In this document: piece after piece, positions 22,800 to 30,970 of the stretch
Layout of the letters: the number at the start of each line of letters is the position of its first letter
Numbering within the stretch: position 1 is the first letter of the stretch
Assembly (NCBI GenBank): GCA_018378775.1
Contig: JAGZWV010000012.1
Location: 1-42,433 of the forward strand
Reading direction: 5' to 3'
Source: Collinsella sp.
GTDB taxonomy: Bacteria > Actinomycetota > Coriobacteriia > Coriobacteriales > Coriobacteriaceae
DNA: 42,433 bases
Made by a program: the position numbers and the translations under genes
The notes under the pieces: generated by a model
Told to the model about the DNA's origin: nothing
The model's input: the letters and a program-made list of their open reading frames with translations, nothing else
Database searches by the model: none

Positions 22800-24104
22800 A
22801 TGGAGAAAACCGCAGAGCAGCTGCGCCGCGAGCACATTGCCCTAGAGGGCGACACCCATGGCAAGAACAAGTGGGCGATTCTGTTTACCGTGCTCATCAT
22901 GACGTTTATGGTGTGTTTGGATTCGACCGTCGTGACCGTGGCGTTGCCCGTGATGCAAAAGGAGCTGGGCGTGGGCCTCGAACGCATTCAGCTGGTGAGT
23001 TCGGTGTACCTGCTTGCGACATGCGTGGCCATGCTGCCGTTTGGCCGCTTGGGCGACGTGCGCGGCAAGGTGGGCGTATTCCAGCTGGGCGTCATCGTTT
23101 TTACGGCCGGCTCGCTGCTGTGCGGCCTTTCGAGTTCGCTCGAAGTTCTTATTCTGGCACGCATTGTGCAGGGCGTCGGCTGCGCGGCGGCCATGGCTAA
23201 CAACATGGGTATCATCACCGAGTCGTTTCCGGCGCGCGAACGAGGCCGTGCCATGGGTATTCTCGCGACCTTTGTGGCCCTCGGCATGATGTGTGGCCCC
23301 GTGCTCGGCGGCATGCTGGTGGCAAGCTTTCCCTGGGAGAGCATCTTCCTCATCAACCTGCCCATTGGCGTCATCTCGTTTATCGTGGGGCTCTATACGC
23401 TGCCGCATGTTAAGCCGGAGGCTGGCGAGCGACCCATGTCCCTGATCGAGGCTGCTCGTCGCTGCTTTGCAAATTCGGCCTTCACCATCAACCTCGCCTG
23501 CATGCTCATCGTGTTCGTTGGTATTGGCGCATCAGAGTTTATCCTGCCGTTCTATTTTCAGGACGCCCACGGCTTTGGTTCCGACATCTCTGGACTACTC
23601 TTTTTGGCGTTGCCGATGGTGAATGCCTTTATCGGCCCGCTTTCGGGTACGGTTTCGGACCGTGTTGGCTGCGAGGGCCCCACGTCGATCGGCCTAGGCG
23701 TGTACGTATGCGGTCTTTTTGCGGTAAGCACGCTCGACGAGCACTCTTCCATCCCTGTGATCGTGTGCTGTGTCGCGTTTATGTCGTGTGGCACGTCGAT
23801 TTTCCAGAGTCCCAACAACTCGCTGTACATGGGTTCGGCCCCGCGCGAGGCGCTCGGTTTTGCGGGCAGCCTGGGTAGTCTGGCGCGCTATGCGGGTATG
23901 GCAGTGGGCATTACAGCGGCGTCGCATATCCTGTATGGGCAGATGAGCGTGGCGATGGGTGAGGCCGTGACCAGTATTGTTGCAGGCCGTCCGGATGTGT
24001 TCCTGTTTGGTTTTCGTTCGGTGTTCTACGTGCTCATGGCTGTGGCGGCAGCGGGCTTTGCGCTTGCCATGGTGCGTTTGGTGAGGATGCGCGCCCGCCA
24101 TTAG
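22800..24104 (+). CDS. MFS transporter, DHA2/EmrB-QacA type
   Basis: The 434-residue membrane protein has a short cytoplasmic N-terminus and then at least 12 hydrophobic segments. Near the first helix it has MVCLDSTVVTVALPVMQ, the D-x-T motif of drug:H+ antiporters. The MFS loop motif GRLGDVRGK lies between helices 2 and 3, and GPVLGGMLV is the motif C-like segment. It probably exports small hydrophobic compounds by proton antiport; the substrate is not predictable. Start ATG 22800 follows GAAAGGA. Confidence 0.88.
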   Translation: MEKTAEQLRREHIALEGDTHGKNKWAILFTVLIMTFMVCLDSTVVTVALPVMQKELGVGLERIQLVSSVYLLATCVAMLPFGRLGDVRGKVGVFQLGVIVFTAGSLLCGLSSSLEVLILARIVQGVGCAAAMANNMGIITESFPARERGRAMGILATFVALGMMCGPVLGGMLVASFPWESIFLINLPIGVISFIVGLYTLPHVKPEAGERPMSLIEAARRCFANSAFTINLACMLIVFVGIGASEFILPFYFQDAHGFGSDISGLLFLALPMVNAFIGPLSGTVSDRVGCEGPTSIGLGVYVCGLFAVSTLDEHSSIPVIVCCVAFMSCGTSIFQSPNNSLYMGSAPREALGFAGSLGSLARYAGMAVGITAASHILYGQMSVAMGEAVTSIVAGRPDVFLFGFRSVFYVLMAVAAAGFALAMVRLVRMRARH

Positions 24105-24260
24105 CGTGTTGGGAGGCTGTCTGCCACGTATTCGCGCCGTCTCAAAAACTGGTTTGTGGTGCGATGCGGCTTGTGGGGCGGGCGGGGGTCGGTCCGTGGT
24201 AGACTATCGAACAACGTTTATTAATCGCGCGGTATCGTTGCCGCGAGAAGGGGTTGCGCC

Positions 24261-24839
24261 ATGCAGGAGCTTGAGGATCGTATTCGCCATGACGGCATCG
24301 TAAAGGCCGGTAACGTCCTTAAGGTTGATGCCTTCCTCAACCACCAGTGCGACGTTGAGCTGTTCGACCACATGGGCGCCGAGTGGGCCCGTCTGTTCAA
24401 GGATGTCGAGATCAACAAGATCCTGACGATTGAGGCTTCGGGCATTGGCATGGCTTGCATCGCAGCTCAGCATTTTGGCGGCGTACCGGTGGTCTTTGCC
24501 AAGAAGGCCCAGTCCATTAACCTCGACGGCGAGCAGTATGCCACGACCATCTACTCCTTTACCAAGCAGAAGGAGTACCCGGTTATCGTGGGCAAGCGTT
24601 TCCTGTCCGAGGGCGATAAGGTCCTGATTATCGACGACTTCCTGGCCAACGGCTGCGCTCTTGAGGGTCTTATCAAGATCTGCGAGGCCGCGGGTGCCGA
24701 GGTGTCCGGTATTGGCATTGCCGTGGAGAAGGGCTTCCAGGGCGGTGGCGATAAGCTCCGCGAGCGCGGCTTCCGCGTTGAGAGCCTGGCCCGTATCGCC
24801 GATATGGACTGCGACACCGGCGAGATCACCTTCGCTTAA
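24261..24839 (+). CDS. xpt: Xanthine phosphoribosyltransferase
   Basis: Xpt salvages xanthine with PRPP to XMP. The 192-residue protein starts MQELEDRIRHDG. It has the KILTIEASGIGMACIAA segment, AKKAQSINLDG and the PRPP loop VLIIDDFLANGCALEGL, all matching the Xpt subgroup of type I phosphoribosyltransferases. Start ATG 24261 follows GAAGGGG. No guanine riboswitch is visible upstream, though xpt often has one in Bacilli. A strong terminator follows. Confidence 0.95.
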   Translation: MQELEDRIRHDGIVKAGNVLKVDAFLNHQCDVELFDHMGAEWARLFKDVEINKILTIEASGIGMACIAAQHFGGVPVVFAKKAQSINLDGEQYATTIYSFTKQKEYPVIVGKRFLSEGDKVLIIDDFLANGCALEGLIKICEAAGAEVSGIGIAVEKGFQGGGDKLRERGFRVESLARIADMDCDTGEITFA

Positions 24840-24866
24840 GCGCGTAACACAAGCGATTGGTATGCG

Positions 24867-24903
24867 ATGTGACAAAGGGACTTTCCCTTTGTCACATTTT
24901 TTG
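24867..24903 (+). terminator. Intrinsic terminator after xpt
   Basis: ATGTGACAAAGGGA (24867-24880) pairs perfectly with TCCCTTTGTCACAT (24884-24897), followed by a T-run to 24902. Confidence 0.93.
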
Positions 24904-24922
24904 TATGAGGGGAGGTGTTGAT

Positions 24923-25303
24923 ATGGATGAGAACAAGATGGGATGGCGCGAGTATGCGCGCTATGCCGAGATGTCGGTCGAGAGGTTGGCACGCGACTGC
25001 GAGGTTCAGGTGTTTCGCGCGACAGGTCCGGGCGGACAGGGCGTGAACACGACGGACTCGGCGGTGCGTATGAAGCATGGGCCCACGGGGATTGTTGTGA
25101 CGGCGCGCGAGAGCCGTAGTCAGTTTCAGAATCGCGCGAGCTGCCTGCGTAAGCTGCGCGCTGAGCTGGAGCGTCGCGGGCGTCCACCGCGCCGACGCGT
25201 AAAGACTAAGGTGCCTCTGCGCTCTCGCCAGCGCAGGCTCAATGACAAGCACTTCAACGCGATTAAAAAGGCCAACCGTCGCAAGCCGGGCGGGGAGGAA
25301 TGA
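24923..25303 (+). CDS. Stand-alone release-factor-like peptidyl-tRNA hydrolase (GGQ protein)
   Basis: This 126-residue protein has the catalytic GPGGQGVNTTDSAVRMKH loop of class I release factors, where GGQ drives peptidyl-tRNA hydrolysis. A basic Arg/Lys-rich C-terminal tail (RRRVKTKVPLRSRQRR) follows. The codon-recognition domains of RF1/RF2 are absent. It resembles ArfB/PrfH-type rescue factors that free stalled ribosomes, and the TDSAVR sequence is closer to RF1/RF2 than to ArfB. Start ATG 24923 follows GGGGAGG. The ribosome-rescue role is inferred. Confidence 0.82.
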   Translation: MDENKMGWREYARYAEMSVERLARDCEVQVFRATGPGGQGVNTTDSAVRMKHGPTGIVVTARESRSQFQNRASCLRKLRAELERRGRPPRRRVKTKVPLRSRQRRLNDKHFNAIKKANRRKPGGEE

Positions 25304-25312
25304 TCTTCTCAA

Positions 25313-25382
25313 TAAGTTGCGGTGAAATAGGGACTGTTTGCGGCTTTAGCTGCATAAACAGTCCCTATTTCACCGCAACTTA
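25313..25382. repeat. Full copy of the dispersed palindromic repeat (copy B)
   Basis: A perfect 27-bp inverted repeat: left arm 25313-25339 (begins TAAGTTGCGGTGAAATAGGG), right arm 25356-25382. The 16-nt loop itself contains an imperfect hairpin (GCGGC-TTTA-GCTGC). It sits between the convergent GGQ-protein gene and the lipid kinase gene, where it could also act as a bidirectional terminator. Confidence 0.88.
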
Positions 25383-25389
25383 GGTGGGG

Positions 25390-26352
25390 TTAGCGGGTGG
25401 GGTGCCAGACGTGGAGGGCGCCGGCGAGGATGTCGACCTCGATGCGCGAGGCGACAACGGGCTCGCCGTCGGCCTGAATGGGGTAGTCGGGCTCCTCAAA
25501 GGTAAGCTCGGCATGGCGACAGCGGCGCATGCGAACCGGTGGCAGCTTGGTATGGTGGCCATCTTTGGCCGAAAGGAACATGGGAAGCGCGACCGCGCGC
25601 GGAACGGGGCCGCAGGCGTAGCAGACGTCGAGTATGCCGTCGCACGGGTCGGCGTTGGGACAGATTCGATAGCCCGAACCATAGGTGGGTCCCAGCTGGA
25701 TGGCCATGATAATCGCCCGCACGCGCTCGGCGGGCGCGCCATCAAAGCTGATGGTCATGGGGTAGTTGCGATAGCGTAGGCCAAACTGCTCAAGTCCCGA
25801 GAGAGTGTAGAGCGGAGCGCCCGTCAAGCCCGTCTTTTTGCGCAGCTTGGTGGTGCCCAGGCCGATGGCGGCATCGATGCCGACCGAAAGTGTCTGGTCG
25901 TAGTACTCAACGGTAGCCTCGCCGCTGCCGCTCGCAGGGCTCCACGAGCGAATGCGCCCGATGTCCTGACGCTGCAGCTCGCAGGTGAGCAGCGCGCCAA
26001 AATCCTTGCCGGAGAAATCGTCGATGCCGAGCGTTTGGGCAAAATCGTTGCCGGAGCCCACGGGCAGGACGGCAAGGGCGGGGCGGGTGCCCTCCTCTTG
26101 CGTCATAAGCCCGTTGACGACCTCGTGAATCACGCCGTCGCCGCCAAGGGCGATAACGGTGCGATAGCCCTGAGCCTGTGCGGCCAGCTCCTTGGCGTGT
26201 CCCATGCGCTCGGTCAGCACCAGGTCAAACTGGGATGCGCGCGCGGTCATATCCAAAAAGCGTTGCAGGCGCTCGGCAACTTCGCGCGCCGCACCCGACT
26301 GGGCGGCTGGGTTGGCGATGATGAGCGTGCGGGCAAAATCAGTTGCATGCAT
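25390..26352 (-). CDS. Diacylglycerol/lipid kinase family protein (DagK/YegS-like)
   Basis: The 320-residue protein has the family's N-terminal LIIANPAAQSG, the nucleotide-binding GGDGVIHEVVNGL (the GGDGT-type motif) and VLPVGSGNDFAQTLG. The C-terminal part has a two-layer beta-sandwich and the DGILDVC segment. It probably phosphorylates diacylglycerol or a related lipid at the membrane. Start ATG 26352 (MHATDFART) is preceded by GGGAG. It lies just downstream of the ClC transporter gene, 87 bp away on the same strand, so co-transcription is possible. Confidence 0.9.
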   Translation of the reverse strand: MHATDFARTLIIANPAAQSGAAREVAERLQRFLDMTARASQFDLVLTERMGHAKELAAQAQGYRTVIALGGDGVIHEVVNGLMTQEEGTRPALAVLPVGSGNDFAQTLGIDDFSGKDFGALLTCELQRQDIGRIRSWSPASGSGEATVEYYDQTLSVGIDAAIGLGTTKLRKKTGLTGAPLYTLSGLEQFGLRYRNYPMTISFDGAPAERVRAIIMAIQLGPTYGSGYRICPNADPCDGILDVCYACGPVPRAVALPMFLSAKDGHHTKLPPVRMRRCRHAELTFEEPDYPIQADGEPVVASRIEVDILAGALHVWHPTR

Positions 26353-26439
26353 GGGGCGACTCCCGGCGTATGACGTGACGGTGCGGTCGCGCTCAGGTCG
26401 AATTGCCCCCGATTGTGGCTGCACGGCGAATACTAACGT

Positions 26440-27861
26440 CTACTCTATCAGGTCGTTGTGGCGCTCGATAGCATCCGCTACCGTACCGCCCTCATCCACA
26501 ATAAGCGAACGGCGCTTGGGTGAGATGATGCGCTGGGCGGGGTACACGCCGCGGTGTCCGCCGGCGAGATAGCTGATAAAGGCCACGATGACAAAGAACC
26601 CGGCGGCCGTGCCGTGGAACAGGTCGATGGCCATCATGCAGGTGGTGATGGGCACGTTAAGGCCGGCGCAGAATACACCGAGCATGCCCAGCGCCGCCAG
26701 AAAGCTGGGGTCGATTCCGACGAGGCAACCGATCCAGCCGCCGAGTGCCGCACCGATGCCAAACAGGGGCGTGACCTCGCCGCCTTGGAAGCCCGCGCCC
26801 AGGGTGAGCGCTGTGACGACCAACTTGATGACTGCGTCCGCCAGGGTGGTGTTGCCGGCAAATCCGGCGCCGGAAAGCCACGTGGAAAGGCCGGCGTAGT
26901 CCCAGGCGTCGAGGAGGGCATAGGCGGCCAAAACCACGAGTGCGCCTATGAGTGCGCGAACGAGGTAATTGGTGATAAAGCGACCGTACAGGCTCTTGAC
27001 GGTTCGAACTGACCAGGCAAAGAGGCGTGCCGTCAGACCGAAGATAATGGCACTGATAACAACGATGACAACCGTCCGTGGTGTCATGTTGGGAACGCTG
27101 GCGATAACATTCGCCTCGTACTCGGTTCCCAAGGCAAGCGACGTAAAGTAGCCGGTAAACGAAGCGACCAGGCAGTAGATGCCCGCGGTGTAGTCGATCT
27201 TGCCGATGAAGCACATCTCCATGCCAAAGAAAGCCCCGGCAAGGGGCGAGCCGAACACGGCGCCAAAGGCCGACGAGATGCCGGCGAGCATGAGGTCGTG
27301 GTGGTCATGCTTTTTGAGGTGGGCGAGGCTCGAGATGTTGCTGGCGATGGTGCCGCCAATCTGCACCGCAGCTCCCTCGCGACCGGCCGAGCCGCCGGTG
27401 AGGTGCGTGAGCGTGGAGCAGACGAAGGTGAGGATGGCCATGCGCATATGGATGAGGCGTGTGCCCAGAGCGGAGTCGATGACCAGGTTGTTGCCACGCT
27501 TGGCGGCGAGACCGTGGTTTTTGTACACCCATGCGGTGGCAACGCCCACAACGGGAAGCAGCGCGTAAATCCACGCATGGTGCTCGCGATAGTCGGTCGC
27601 GATATTTAATGAGGCCAAAAACGCCCAAGCGGCAACGCCCATGGCGAGCGAGACGGTGACGACGAGTACGAGCAACTTAGTGCTCGCTAGTAGGTTGCGG
27701 GCGTTGCGGCGCGTGTCGGCAGCCAAGAGATGCTCGGAGCGGGTAAGTTGATGCCTGCCTGCTGTGATGACGTCATTAAGGGAGAAAAAACCGCCGTCGT
27801 CGAGCGGCTGGAAATGATCCTGCGCTTTGTTTGCGCTTTCGGGTTTGTCGTTATGAGCCAT
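26440..27861 (-). CDS. ClC-family chloride/fluoride transporter
   Basis: The 473-residue membrane protein has ClC signatures: GGSAGREGAAVQIGG (the GREG(P) segment with the gating Glu), FGSPLAGAFFGMEM, GAGFQGGEVTPLFGIGAALGG and FCAGLNVPITTCMM. The chloride-coordinating GSGIP motif is replaced here by RGNNLVID. Loss of that serine is known for the fluoride-exporting CLC-F clade, so fluoride/proton antiport is plausible but unproven. Start ATG 27861 follows AGAGGAAC. No fluoride riboswitch is recognised in the leader. Confidence 0.87.
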   Translation of the reverse strand: MAHNDKPESANKAQDHFQPLDDGGFFSLNDVITAGRHQLTRSEHLLAADTRRNARNLLASTKLLVLVVTVSLAMGVAAWAFLASLNIATDYREHHAWIYALLPVVGVATAWVYKNHGLAAKRGNNLVIDSALGTRLIHMRMAILTFVCSTLTHLTGGSAGREGAAVQIGGTIASNISSLAHLKKHDHHDLMLAGISSAFGAVFGSPLAGAFFGMEMCFIGKIDYTAGIYCLVASFTGYFTSLALGTEYEANVIASVPNMTPRTVVIVVISAIIFGLTARLFAWSVRTVKSLYGRFITNYLVRALIGALVVLAAYALLDAWDYAGLSTWLSGAGFAGNTTLADAVIKLVVTALTLGAGFQGGEVTPLFGIGAALGGWIGCLVGIDPSFLAALGMLGVFCAGLNVPITTCMMAIDLFHGTAAGFFVIVAFISYLAGGHRGVYPAQRIISPKRRSLIVDEGGTVADAIERHNDLIE

Positions 27862-28072
27862 ACGTTCCTCTTTTAGGTTGCAACGCAAGCAATTATAAAA
27901 CGCGGTAAACGCGACGAGCCGGTGGGTTGGTTTCCATTCTGTTTCGCGGCCTGCAACCGACAGGTGTATTTGCGGGTACAGGCCGAGTCGCGGTCGTGCG
28001 TCGGGGGATTATACTGAGACAAGCATAAAGAATTGGCGCCCCTGTTGTGCGCCGTGGCATTAAGAGGTGCAT

Positions 28073-29335
28073 ATGGCAGAGAAACTCATACCGTTGGAGG
28101 ATGCGCAGTCGATTGTTTTGTCGCACGTTGCTCCGACGGATCTCATCGAGATTCCCGTGTGGCAGGCGGCTGGTTTTCCCTTGGCCGAGGACGCGGTGGC
28201 CGATATCGACATCTCGCCGTTTGCCAACAGCGCTATGGACGGATATGCCGTGCGCTCGGCGGACTTGGCGCAGGCATCTGGCGAGGCGCCGGTGACGCTC
28301 GACGTTATCGGACACGAGGCCGCGGGCCATGTGTTTGAGGGCGCAATCGGCGCGGGCGAGACGGTCCGCATCATGACGGGCGCGCCGGTACCCGAAGGTG
28401 CCGATGCCGTGGTGAAGTATGAGATCGTTGATGTGCTCGACGGTGACGGCAACGAGGGCTCGCGTGTGAGGTTCTCGGCGCCGGCCAAGGTGGGGGAGAA
28501 CGTTCGCTCGGCTGCTGAGGAAGCTCATGCCGGCGACGTCGTGATGCGCGCCGGCGAGGTTGTGGCTCCGGCGGGCGCCGGCCTGCTGGCGAGCGCCGGG
28601 TATGCGAACGTGAAGGTGCATGCCGCTCCGCGCGTGGGCATTATCTCGCTGGGCACGGAGCTGGTCGCGCCGGGTGAGCTGCCGGCGCGCGGGCAGATTC
28701 GCGATTCCAACTCGTCGGCGTTGATGGCCGAAGCACTCGATGCCGGCGCGGAGCCCGTGTTCTACGGCATTGCGCCCGATGATGAGCAAGCGATCGCCGA
28801 GCTGGTGCATCGTGCCGTGCAGGAGTGCGACTTTGTCATTACGAGCGGTGGCGCCTCGGCGGGCGATTACGATTTCGTGACGGCGCTCGTCCGCCGCGAG
28901 GGCGAGGTGCTGTTTGACCGCATCTCGATGCGCCCGGGCAAGGCCATTACGTTTGGCTTGCTCGCAGGTAAGCCCTACCTGGGACTTTCAGGCAATCCGG
29001 CCGCGGCGTATGTAGGCTTTGAGATGCTTGCCCGTCCGGCGATCCGTAAGATGCGCGGCTTTGCCGAGGGTGTGCGCCCCGTGCAGCGGGCGACGCTCAC
29101 GCACGGCGTGAAAAAGCGACAGCATCGCCGCTTCTTCGATCGCGCCACGGTTTTGCGCGACCCCGAGACCGGTGAGTTGTTGGTGACCGAGGCTAAGACG
29201 CAGAATTCGGCGCTGCTTGGAACTATGCAGCGTGCGAACTGCCTGCTGCGTATTGACGAAGGACCGTGCGAGCTCAAGGCGGGAGATGCCGTGGACGTTG
29301 TTCGCGTCGACCTGCCCGAGGGCGCCGTGTTGTAG
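28073..29335 (+). CDS. moeA: Molybdopterin molybdotransferase MoeA
   Basis: MoeA inserts molybdate into adenylylated molybdopterin. The 420-residue protein has the N-terminal domain with SAMDGYAVRSAD and GETVRIMTGAPVPEGADAVV. The catalytic MPT-binding domain follows with GIISLGTELV, DSNSSAL, ITSGGASAGDYD and GKPYLGLSGNPAAAYVGFE. Length matches the family. Start ATG 28073 follows AAGAGG. The mogA/moaB-type gene follows 10 bp later, forming a cofactor operon; modABC is next. Confidence 0.96.
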   Translation: MAEKLIPLEDAQSIVLSHVAPTDLIEIPVWQAAGFPLAEDAVADIDISPFANSAMDGYAVRSADLAQASGEAPVTLDVIGHEAAGHVFEGAIGAGETVRIMTGAPVPEGADAVVKYEIVDVLDGDGNEGSRVRFSAPAKVGENVRSAAEEAHAGDVVMRAGEVVAPAGAGLLASAGYANVKVHAAPRVGIISLGTELVAPGELPARGQIRDSNSSALMAEALDAGAEPVFYGIAPDDEQAIAELVHRAVQECDFVITSGGASAGDYDFVTALVRREGEVLFDRISMRPGKAITFGLLAGKPYLGLSGNPAAAYVGFEMLARPAIRKMRGFAEGVRPVQRATLTHGVKKRQHRRFFDRATVLRDPETGELLVTEAKTQNSALLGTMQRANCLLRIDEGPCELKAGDAVDVVRVDLPEGAVL

Positions 29336-29345
29336 GGGGAATGCT

Positions 29346-29825
29346 ATGGAGCTGAAGATATCGATCGTGACGTGCTCGGACACACGCGATCTTTTGCAGG
29401 ATGAGGCCGGAGCCGCACTCGAGGAACTTATCGAGGCACAGGGCTGGACGGTCGCCTCACATGTGGTCGTGCGCGACGACGTCAGCGAGATCGGTGATGC
29501 CATTATGGAAGCCGCCGATGAGTGCCACGCCAATGTCGTGCTCACCTGCGGCGGCACGGGGCTTTCGATGCGCGATGTAACGCCCGAGGCGACGCGTTCC
29601 GTCTGCGACCGCGATGTGCCGGGTATTGCCGAGGCAATCCGTGCGTACTCCATGTCCAAGACGCGCCGCGCTATGCTCTCGCGCGCCGTGTGCATGCAGC
29701 GTGGGTATACACTTGTCATCAACTTTCCGGGATCTACGAAAGCGGCCCGCGAAAGCTGGGAGGCCGTGAGCGACCAGTTGGAGCATGCGGCCCAAATGAC
29801 GGCGGGCGGTGGGCACGCCAAATAA
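29346..29825 (+). CDS. MogA/MoaB-family molybdopterin adenylyltransferase
   Basis: The 159-residue protein has ISIVTCSDTRDLLQDEAG, the nucleotide/MPT-binding LTCGGTGLSMRDVTPEAT and the INFPGSTKAARE loop typical of MogA/MoaB. It adenylylates molybdopterin before MoeA inserts molybdate. MogA and MoaB cannot be firmly told apart by eye, so no symbol is given. Start ATG 29346 follows the 3' end of moeA with GGGGGA as ribosome-binding site. Confidence 0.93.
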   Translation: MELKISIVTCSDTRDLLQDEAGAALEELIEAQGWTVASHVVVRDDVSEIGDAIMEAADECHANVVLTCGGTGLSMRDVTPEATRSVCDRDVPGIAEAIRAYSMSKTRRAMLSRAVCMQRGYTLVINFPGSTKAARESWEAVSDQLEHAAQMTAGGGHAK

Positions 29826-29837
29826 GCGCACTACCTG

Positions 29838-29874
29838 CGGCGGAGCGACCTTACGGGCTGCTCCGCCCTTTTTA
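29838..29874 (+). terminator. Intrinsic terminator after the molybdopterin operon
   Basis: GGCGGAGC (29839-29846) pairs with GCTCCGCC (29860-29867), followed by CTTTTTAT. Confidence 0.82.
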
Positions 29875-29947
29875 TGCAGCGACAGTGCGGCCGTCTCGGG
29901 GTTATCGGTAAAAGAAAATTATCAGGCGAGAGATATTTATCATAAAC

Positions 29948-29969
29948 ATTATACGCACCGAAGTATAAT
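29948..29969 (+). promoter_or_regulatory. Candidate operator overlapping the modA -10
   Basis: ATTATAC (29948-29954) and GTATAAT (29963-29969) form a perfect inverted repeat with an 8-bp spacer. The right half contains a consensus TATAAT -10. A repressor bound here would block transcription; a ModE-like molybdate sensor is the natural candidate, though no such gene is in the window. Confidence 0.5.
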
Positions 29970-30029
29970 CTTATTACAGAATAAAGCCTGCGGTGGGGTA
30001 CCCGGGCACAAGGTCCGAAAGGGTTGAAT

Positions 30030-30902
30030 ATGTTCGATATGGTTTCACGCCGCGGTTTTGTCTCGCTTTCTGCTGCCGCTGTCGCCGGCTTTGGCCTTGC
30101 TGGCTGCTCGGGCAAAAAGACGTCCGAGCCCGCTGGTTCCGATGCCGGTTCTGCTAAGGCATCTTCCAAGAAGGCTGTTGAGCTGCAGATCTTTGCTGCC
30201 AATTCGCTCGAGAAGGCTCTGCCCGAGGTTCAGGAGCTCTACACCGAGCAGACCGGTACCACGTTTGCCGACACGCAGTTCAAAGCGTCCGGGGACCTTG
30301 TCGAGCAGATGCGCGCCGGTGCTGCGGTTGACGTGCTCATCACGGCCTCCAAGAGCACCATGGATGACGCCGAAGCCGCCGAGCTCATCGGCGCCGATAC
30401 GCGTGAGGACATGTTTGTCAACGACCTTGTCATCGTTCGCGCCGAGGGCTCCGATACTAAGGTCGAGGCCATCGCGGACGTCGCGAACCTGGACGGCAAG
30501 ATCGCCATCGGCGACGCTAAGACCGTTCCCGCCGGCAAGTACGCCAACCAGGCGCTGGCTTCTGTGGGTCTCTATACCGGCACCGAGGGCGACGACGGCG
30601 AGTATGCTCCCGAGATCGCCGACAAGGTCGCACTGGCCGACAAAGTTGGTACCGCCGCCGCCTATGTGTCCACGGGCGATTGCGTGGCCGGTTTCGTCTA
30701 CAGCTCTGACATCTTCCGTTACGACGGCATCGAGGAGGCCTTCGTGTGTCCCGAGGATTCGCACAAGTCCATCGTGTATCCGGGCGCTGTTGCCGATGGC
30801 TCCGAACATTCCGACGAGGCCAAGGCGTTTATCGACTTTTGCCTGTCCAACAAGAAGGCGCAGAAGATTTGGGCGAAGTACGGCTTTGAGCTTTCCGCGT
30901 AG
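30030..30902 (+). CDS. modA: Molybdate ABC transporter substrate-binding lipoprotein ModA
   Basis: The 290-residue protein starts at ATG 30030 after GAAAGGG. It has an RR-containing signal sequence (SRRGFVSLSAAAVAG) and lipobox LAGC with Cys26, so it is a surface lipoprotein. The mature part begins ELQIFAANSLEKALPEVQEL and has DVLITASKSTMDDAE, IAIGDAKTVPAGKYANQAL and VYPGAVADGSEHSDEAKAFI, all ModA/type II binding protein features. It captures molybdate for ModBC, which follow on the same strand. Confidence 0.93.
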   Translation: MFDMVSRRGFVSLSAAAVAGFGLAGCSGKKTSEPAGSDAGSAKASSKKAVELQIFAANSLEKALPEVQELYTEQTGTTFADTQFKASGDLVEQMRAGAAVDVLITASKSTMDDAEAAELIGADTREDMFVNDLVIVRAEGSDTKVEAIADVANLDGKIAIGDAKTVPAGKYANQALASVGLYTGTEGDDGEYAPEIADKVALADKVGTAAAYVSTGDCVAGFVYSSDIFRYDGIEEAFVCPEDSHKSIVYPGAVADGSEHSDEAKAFIDFCLSNKKAQKIWAKYGFELSA

Positions 30903-30970
30903 TGCGGCTTGGCGCGATAATTCCATCGCTTTGTGTTTTACTCCGTCCTTGTATTCTCTTGGAGCTTTTC

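Noticed and set aside
24105..24260. Guanine/xanthine riboswitch before xpt
   Set aside because: xpt often has a purine riboswitch in Bacilli, but the conserved core sequences are not visible in this 156-bp gap.
27862..28072. Fluoride riboswitch before the ClC gene or Moco riboswitch before moeA
   Set aside because: I looked for the conserved segments of both on the appropriate strands and could not match them by eye; a covariance search would decide.
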